From: a bacterium
GTDB lineage: Bacteria; Ratteibacteria; UBA8468
DNA: 7,882 bases
Direction: 5' to 3'
NCBI GenBank assembly: GCA_030672255.1
Contig: DAOVGU010000053.1
Span: forward strand, 1-7,882
Shown here: one piece after another, positions 5,564 to 7,882 of the stretch
Position numbering within the stretch: the first letter of the stretch is position 1
Layout: each line of letters starts with the position of its first letter
Made by a program: the position numbers and the translations under genes
Notes under the pieces: generated by a model
Database searches by the model: none
Seen by the model: the letters and a program-made list of their open reading frames with translations, nothing else
What the model was told of the DNA's origin: nothing

Positions 5564-6895
5564 ATGAAATCTCTGGATAATCTAAAAGGGATAATAAAAC
5601 ATAAAGCAAATCGGCCAAACATATTTTTCATTATATGTGATGCTTTAAGACCAGAGCATCTCCATTGTTATGGAAACCCTAATGATACAAGTCCGGTTAT
5701 TGATAAATTGGCAGGTGAAGGCGTACTTTTCAAAAACGTGTTTGCTCATACTAACCATACCCTGCCAGGAGTGGTAGCTTTACTGGTTGGTCTTTATCCG
5801 ATAACTAAAGGCACTGACCCTCCCTGGGGTTTGGAGCGTCTGAATAGAAAATTAAGAAGATACAAGAAGCCTTTTGATATTCTACATGAGGATGACTGCA
5901 TTGTAGCTGCTACAGATTTAATCTTTTTGGATGATATGGGTCCACAAATAAAAATATCCGATGTAAATACCTTTTTTAGGGAGAACAAAAATAACAATTT
6001 CTTATTGTGGCACCGTCCGGATTTATTGCATCTTCCTTATAATCCAGCGCCACCTTATGATACTATGTTTCTCCCAAAAGATTTTAAGATGAACCAATCT
6101 ACAAAGAAGAAATTAGAAGTTGTAAAGACAGCCCAGATTATCCATAAGCCCGAGCTCATCAGCAGCACTGAAATGGGAACTGACCTTACCCAGGATTCGC
6201 AAGAGGAAAAACCTGCAGCTACATCAACTTTCTCTGAAGAGGACAGAACCCCGATTGTTGCACTATATGATGGATTGGTAAGACTAACTGATATGGAGGT
6301 TGAAAAATATTTGAAGCAGTTAAAAGAACTAAATCTTTTAGATAAAACAATAGTTGTATTAACAGCAGACCATGGCGAACAACTGCTGGAAAGGGGTTCT
6401 CTCGGACACTCATCCTGCTGTCTTGACGGGAATCTATATGATGAGAACATCCGGATCCCTTTAATAATAAGGTATCCTTCAGTAATTCCAAAAGGCAAAA
6501 TAATAGATACCCAGGTATCACAAATCGATGTTATGCCCACAATATTAGATATTTTAGAAGTCCCTATGCCGGATAAAATCGATGGTCATTCGCTATTGCC
6601 ATTGATAAAAGGTGAGAGAATCAATTTTAAAGAAGAAACATATGCTACAACTCCTCCTGCAGGATGGCAGGCATTAAAAGGTGACAAGAGAAGAATATGG
6701 TGTATAAGGACCCCTGAATGGAAATTTATATATTATTCTGACCCTGAGAATAAGCGAGAATCTTATGAACTTTATAATCTTGAAGATGACCCTCAAGAGA
6801 AAGTAAATATTATTGAATCACAATCTGAAATTGCTAAAGAATTAAAAAAGAAATTGGATGAATGGATACAGAAAGAATCTTTTGATAAAAATTAA
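5564..6895 (+). CDS. Alkaline phosphatase/sulfatase-superfamily hydrolase, Thr-type
   Basis: From ATG 5564 the product is 443 residues. RPNIFFIICDALRPEHLHCYG (about 17-37) is the sulfatase-family opening, with Asp26 as likely metal ligand. The nucleophile region reads HTLPGVVALLVGLYP, placing Thr66 where sulfatases carry the Cys or Ser that becomes formylglycine, and the following Arg is Val70. TADHGE gives Asp269 and His270, and SLGH gives His282, all expected metal ligands. Thr-type members hydrolyse phosphate or phosphodiester as well as sulfate esters, so the substrate class is open. No signal peptide is visible, suggesting a cytoplasmic enzyme. Residues about 176-228 form a polar, low-complexity insert. 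GTG 5552 would add four residues but lacks a binding site; AGGGTGA (5549-5555) suits the ATG. The gap to the previous gene is 23 bases. Confidence 0.82.
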   Translation: MKSLDNLKGIIKHKANRPNIFFIICDALRPEHLHCYGNPNDTSPVIDKLAGEGVLFKNVFAHTNHTLPGVVALLVGLYPITKGTDPPWGLERLNRKLRRYKKPFDILHEDDCIVAATDLIFLDDMGPQIKISDVNTFFRENKNNNFLLWHRPDLLHLPYNPAPPYDTMFLPKDFKMNQSTKKKLEVVKTAQIIHKPELISSTEMGTDLTQDSQEEKPAATSTFSEEDRTPIVALYDGLVRLTDMEVEKYLKQLKELNLLDKTIVVLTADHGEQLLERGSLGHSSCCLDGNLYDENIRIPLIIRYPSVIPKGKIIDTQVSQIDVMPTILDILEVPMPDKIDGHSLLPLIKGERINFKEETYATTPPAGWQALKGDKRRIWCIRTPEWKFIYYSDPENKRESYELYNLEDDPQEKVNIIESQSEIAKELKKKLDEWIQKESFDKN

Positions 6896-6907
6896 GGAGT
6901 AAAAAAA

Positions 6908-7825
6908 ATGGAGAGAAAAGTTTATTTAAACGGCAAAATGGTTTCTGAGAATGAGGCAAAGGTTTCTATTTTTGATATTGGGTTTATGTATGGAGCTACT
7001 TTTTACGAGTCGCTCAGGACATTTAAGCATAAAGTTTTCAGGTTAGACGAGCATCTTTCTCGGCTCGAAAGGGGAATGCGTTATGCCGGATTAGAACCTT
7101 TGATAAGTAAGACTGAGATGGCAGATATTATAGAGAAAGTGCTAACTGCCAACATCCATCTGACGGATAAAGAAGATGATGTTTGGCTCTCTGCTGAGGT
7201 TACCCCGGGTGTGGGTTTTCCCCATCCATTGGTGAAGCAGAAAGATAAACAGCCATCGGTAATCGTATATTCCGCACCACTCCCTTATGAGGAATATGTA
7301 CGTTATTATACTGAAGGCAAGCATGCGGTTACTGCTGATGTCCGGAATGTCCCGCCAGAGACTTTAGATTCCAGGGCAAAGAACCGCAGCCGGCTACATT
7401 TTTTTATTGCCAAACGCGAGGGACTGAAGAAAGATCCGAATGCCTTTGCGATATTGTTTGATATTAAGGGCAATATTACAGAGGGTACTGGTGCCAATTT
7501 CTTTATTGTGGCGGACAATACTCTATATACCCCAAGCACACGCAACATACTCATTGGCATAAGCCGGCAAACAGTGATTGAATTAGCCCGGAAGATGAAT
7601 CTACCAGTGGTAGAGACAGATATTAATTTGTACGATGTCTATAATGCTGATGAGGCATTCTTTACAACGAGCAGCTTTTGCATTCTGCCAATTTCCCAGG
7701 TTAACAGCGTCAGGATAGGAAAAAAAATACCCGGAATCTGGACAGAGAGATTGTTAACTGCCTGGAGTGAAAAGGTAGAAGTAGATATTATCAAGCAGGC
7801 GCAAAAGTTTAGCAGAAAGAGGTAG
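6908..7825 (+). CDS. Class IV PLP-dependent aminotransferase (branched-chain/D-amino acid aminotransferase-like)
   Basis: The 305-residue protein starts with VYLNGKMVSENEAKVSIFD and GFMYGATFYESLRTF, the classic class IV opening shared by BCAT, D-amino acid aminotransferase and aminodeoxychorismate lyase. Lys158 in DSRAKNRSRLHF is the expected PLP Schiff-base lysine, and Glu192 in ITEGTGANFF is the PLP-pyridine glutamate. ILIGISRQTVIELA (214-227) is the phosphate-binding helix start. The lysine motif RAK-RSRLH resembles a branch I associate with Planctomycetes-type bacteria (from memory). The segment TPGVGFPHP (99-107) does not match the D-amino-acid-specific R-x-H pattern, so substrate and stereospecificity are unresolved. 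The gene begins 12 bases after the hydrolase stop, with AAGGAG overlapping that stop, so it is probably co-translated. Confidence 0.88.
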   Translation: MERKVYLNGKMVSENEAKVSIFDIGFMYGATFYESLRTFKHKVFRLDEHLSRLERGMRYAGLEPLISKTEMADIIEKVLTANIHLTDKEDDVWLSAEVTPGVGFPHPLVKQKDKQPSVIVYSAPLPYEEYVRYYTEGKHAVTADVRNVPPETLDSRAKNRSRLHFFIAKREGLKKDPNAFAILFDIKGNITEGTGANFFIVADNTLYTPSTRNILIGISRQTVIELARKMNLPVVETDINLYDVYNADEAFFTTSSFCILPISQVNSVRIGKKIPGIWTERLLTAWSEKVEVDIIKQAQKFSRKR

Positions 7826-7838
7826 AAAGGAGATTTCT

Positions 7839-7882
7839 ATGATAACTAATATGATGTCAATGGATAAGAAAGAAGAACTCAA
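7839..7882 (+). CDS. Start of a further cluster gene (cut by the window end)
   Basis: AAGGAG (7827-7832) precedes an ATG at 7839 by six bases, and the frame stays open to the window end (MITNMMSMDKKEEL). The gene starts 13 bases after the aminotransferase stop, so it belongs to the same transcription unit. In-frame ATGs at 7851, 7854 and 7863 are alternative starts. Fourteen residues are too few to identify it. Confidence 0.55.
   Translation, partial: MITNMMSMDKKEEL

Noticed and set aside
6055..6540. 161-codon minus-strand open frame opposite the hydrolase
   Set aside because: It is antisense to conserved hydrolase motifs, is Ser-rich with no domain, and has no ribosome binding site support.

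Overview
The window carries one strand of genes only: every supported gene reads left to right. It looks like part of a chromosome from an uncultured bacterium. Base composition is moderately A+T-rich, most starts have strong AGGAGG-type ribosome binding sites, and one gene starts with GTG. The mix of several Gfo/Idh/MocA oxidoreductases, a sulfatase-superfamily hydrolase and a class IV aminotransferase resembles gene neighbourhoods of Planctomycetes-type or candidate-phylum bacteria. The phylum cannot be fixed from this sequence.

Layout. Positions 1-184 hold the C-terminal end of an unidentified protein. Positions 185-448 are intergenic. They contain a possible promoter, three 22-nt GTAG-headed palindromic units that look like a REP/BIME cluster, and a separate hairpin just before the next ribosome binding site. 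Positions 449-1284 carry a QueG-like iron-sulfur protein gene. It appears frameshifted at an A-run near 1220 and seems to lack its second iron-sulfur cluster. Positions 1285-1393 are short remnant coding pieces. A DMT/EamA-type membrane transporter gene follows at 1394-2230.

Positions 2355-7882 form a tightly packed cluster with gaps of about 12-26 bases, very likely one transcription unit. It encodes two divergent paralogous Gfo/Idh/MocA-like proteins in tandem, a canonical Gfo/Idh/MocA oxidoreductase, a cytoplasmic alkaline phosphatase/sulfatase-superfamily hydrolase with Thr at the nucleophile position, a class IV PLP-dependent aminotransferase, and the first bases of another gene.

How they may work together (inference): the canonical dehydrogenase would oxidise a sugar- or cyclitol-like hydroxyl group, the aminotransferase could act on a keto product or supply an amino group, and the hydrolase could remove a sulfate or phosphate ester. 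The EamA protein could move the substrate or product across the membrane. The two divergent paralogs lack the usual Gly-rich nucleotide-binding motif but keep the lysine and a histidine at the catalytic positions. They are the least explained and most interesting part of the window.
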